Below, piece after piece: positions 62,822 to 64,000 of a stretch of DNA of 64,000 nt. Position 1 is the first letter of the stretch. Each line of letters starts with the position of its first letter. The notes beneath the pieces are model-generated. The model was not told where the DNA came from. It made no database searches and saw nothing but the letters and a program-made list of their open reading frames with translations. The translations under genes and the position numbers were made by a program. The DNA comes from Gemmatimonadota bacterium (GTDB lineage Bacteria; Gemmatimonadota; Gemmatimonadetes; Palauibacterales; Palauibacteraceae), in the NCBI GenBank assembly GCA_022820995.1, contig JAJEEM010000050.1:1-64000 (forward strand), read 5' to 3'.

Positions 62822-64000
62822 CTCCCGCCCTCCGGGTCGCCGCGAATCTCGAGCAGCAGCTCGAGCGCGGCCTCGAAGTTGGGGGCGATCTCCAGGGCGT
62901 CGAGGACCGCGCTCCGGGCGCCGCGCGCGTCCCCGCTCCGGTGCAGCGCGAGGGCGAGCCGGTAGTGGGCCTCGGCGAGGTCCGCCGGCGCCAGCGCCAG
63001 GAGCGCCCGCCGCTCCAGCGCGGCTTCGGACCAGCGTTCCGCGGCCTCGTGGCCGGAGGCGAGCCGCGCGTGCACGTCCAGGTGGAACGGGTCGATCCAG
63101 ATCGCGCGTTCCAGCGCTTCGCGGGCGGCCGCCTCGTTGCCGAGCGCCTGTTCGAGGTCCGCGAGGGCGAGGTGCGCCTCGAAGTGGTTCTCGTTGAGGG
63201 CGGTGTACGTCCGGTACGCCTCCGCGGCGCGCGGGAGATCGCCCGCTTCGCGCCGGAGCTGGCCGAGAATGAGGATCGGCGCGTCGCGTCCCGCGTACTC
63301 GGGAAAGACCTCGTGCGCCCTTTCCAGCGCCCGCATCGCCTCCTCGGCGAGGCCCGCGCGCTGAGCCTCCGCCGCCGCCATGAGCAGTCCGGCGAAGGTG
63401 TCGGGGCCGGGCGGCGTCCCGGCTTCGGGGTCGCCCAGCGCCGCGAGCGTCGAACCGAACCGGGTCTCGATGTAGTCGCGCAACTCCCGGTCGAGGGCGG
63501 GGAGCGTCGTCCCCAGCGCCCGTTCCACGACCTCCGGCGTCTCCAGCCCGTCGCGATACCCGGCGAGCATGGCGAGCACGGCGTCGAAGCCGCGCGTCGT
63601 CTCGATCATCTCGCACAGGAGGGAGGCCATGTAGTAGGCGTGCTGCACCTGCCCCGGGTAGGCGGGCCGCACGAAGCCGTAGTTGAAGCGCTCGAGCGAG
63701 GGCAGCCGCTCGTCCCGGAAGGCGGCGAGGAAGCCGGGGTCCACGTCGGATCCCCATCCCTCGCGCGCGTGCCGCTCGTCGAGGACCGCGAGTCCCTCGG
63801 AGAGCCAGCGGGGGATGCGGTGCCCGGTGTAGCCGAGCGTGAACGCGTGGGAGATCTCGTGCCACAGCGTCGAGCCCCAGTTGAAGGCGCCGCCGGGACG
63901 GGCGCCGGGGGAGTCCATGGCGAGGACGGACCCGAAGCTCACGCCGAGCGCGCCGATGCCGGCGAGTCCGACCGTGCGCACGGAGAAGTCCGCGTGCCGG
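62818..64000 (-). CDS. HExxH metalloprotease-like protein with TPR repeats (5' end off the right edge)
   Basis: The frame remains open to base 64000 (RHADFS precedes the ORF-track GTG), so the true start lies outside the window. Visible residues begin with VRTVGLAGIGALGVSFGSVLAMDSP. The gluzincin motif is WGSTLWHEISHAFTLGYTGHRIPRWLSEGLAV, where HEISH plus the downstream Glu form the zinc site of the peptidase MA-like family. From about residue 200 there are TPR repeats (EEAMRALERAHEVFPEYAGRDAPILILGQLRREAGDLPRAAEAYRTY and on). It heads the visible part of the MoxR-linked run. Confidence 0.88.
   Translation of the reverse strand, partial: RHADFSVRTVGLAGIGALGVSFGSVLAMDSPGARPGGAFNWGSTLWHEISHAFTLGYTGHRIPRWLSEGLAVLDERHAREGWGSDVDPGFLAAFRDERLPSLERFNYGFVRPAYPGQVQHAYYMASLLCEMIETTRGFDAVLAMLAGYRDGLETPEVVERALGTTLPALDRELRDYIETRFGSTLAALGDPEAGTPPGPDTFAGLLMAAAEAQRAGLAEEAMRALERAHEVFPEYAGRDAPILILGQLRREAGDLPRAAEAYRTYTALNENHFEAHLALADLEQALGNEAAAREALERAIWIDPFHLDVHARLASGHEAAERWSEAALERRALLALAPADLAEAHYRLALALHRSGDARGARSAVLDALEIAPNFEAALELLLEIRGDPEGGR

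Overview
The window is a very GC-rich, gene-dense bacterial chromosome segment with no intergenic stretch over about 300 bases. I see no rRNA, tRNA, CRISPR array, insertion sequence or phage gene. The mix of genes best fits a Gemmatimonadota-like bacterium. It includes a c-type cytochrome maturation cluster, many lipoproteins and secreted hydrolases, LVIVD-type beta-propeller proteins, plug-only carboxypeptidase-regulatory proteins, and a MoxR/DUF58/BatA/DUF4175/DUF4159 operon. This placement is inferred from gene content recalled from memory, not from a search. GTGA/ATGA/TGATG start-stop overlaps and GTG/TTG starts are common, so many ORF-track starts needed trimming or extending.

Layout. 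1-17 kb: a truncated lipoprotein gene diverges from an ABC exporter. A leftward set follows: an unknown protein, a Fur-family regulator and a ureohydrolase, then NrnA/CoaE, an A-type Fe-S carrier, and a PHP phosphoesterase coupled to a small protein. A sirtuin is on the plus strand. Next is a five-gene leftward unit (MBL-fold lipoprotein, large secreted protein, cupin lipoprotein, lipoprotein, DtxR-type regulator), then DUF3311 plus a sodium:solute symporter, and a tandem pair of plug-only proteins. 17-24 kb: a leftward catabolic run (M20 peptidase, amidase, serine hydrolase, cyclase-family hydrolase, malonyl-CoA-synthetase-like enzyme) and a BrnT/BrnA module with its own palindrome. 24-37 kb: a xanthine-dehydrogenase-type molybdo-hydroxylase (three subunits) behind an Ig-like/beta-propeller protein and a small ORF, all downstream of a near-perfect Fur-type dyad. 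Asparagine synthetase follows, then an FG-GAP/LVIVD protein and an MBL-rhodanese protein.

36-46 kb: M28-PDZ peptidase, zinc-ribbon/TPR membrane protein and M20 peptidase genes diverge from ccmEFGH, which converges on aconitase. 46-50 kb: a rightward three-gene unit of a Tat-type solute-binding protein, a HAMP-ended membrane sensor with no output domain, and an OFA-type MFS permease. This is the most unusual gene set in the window. 50-52 kb: a VapBC module with a CATG-repeat operator, and an M23 endopeptidase lipoprotein. 51.5-64 kb: a long leftward run of HExxH/TPR protein, DUF4159, MoxR ATPase, DUF58, BatA-like, a giant DUF4175 protein with a Gln/Gly tract, TauE-like permease, ornithine-cyclodeaminase-family enzyme and a steroid-reductase-like membrane protein. 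The first six probably form one cell-envelope machine. The first gene runs off the right edge.
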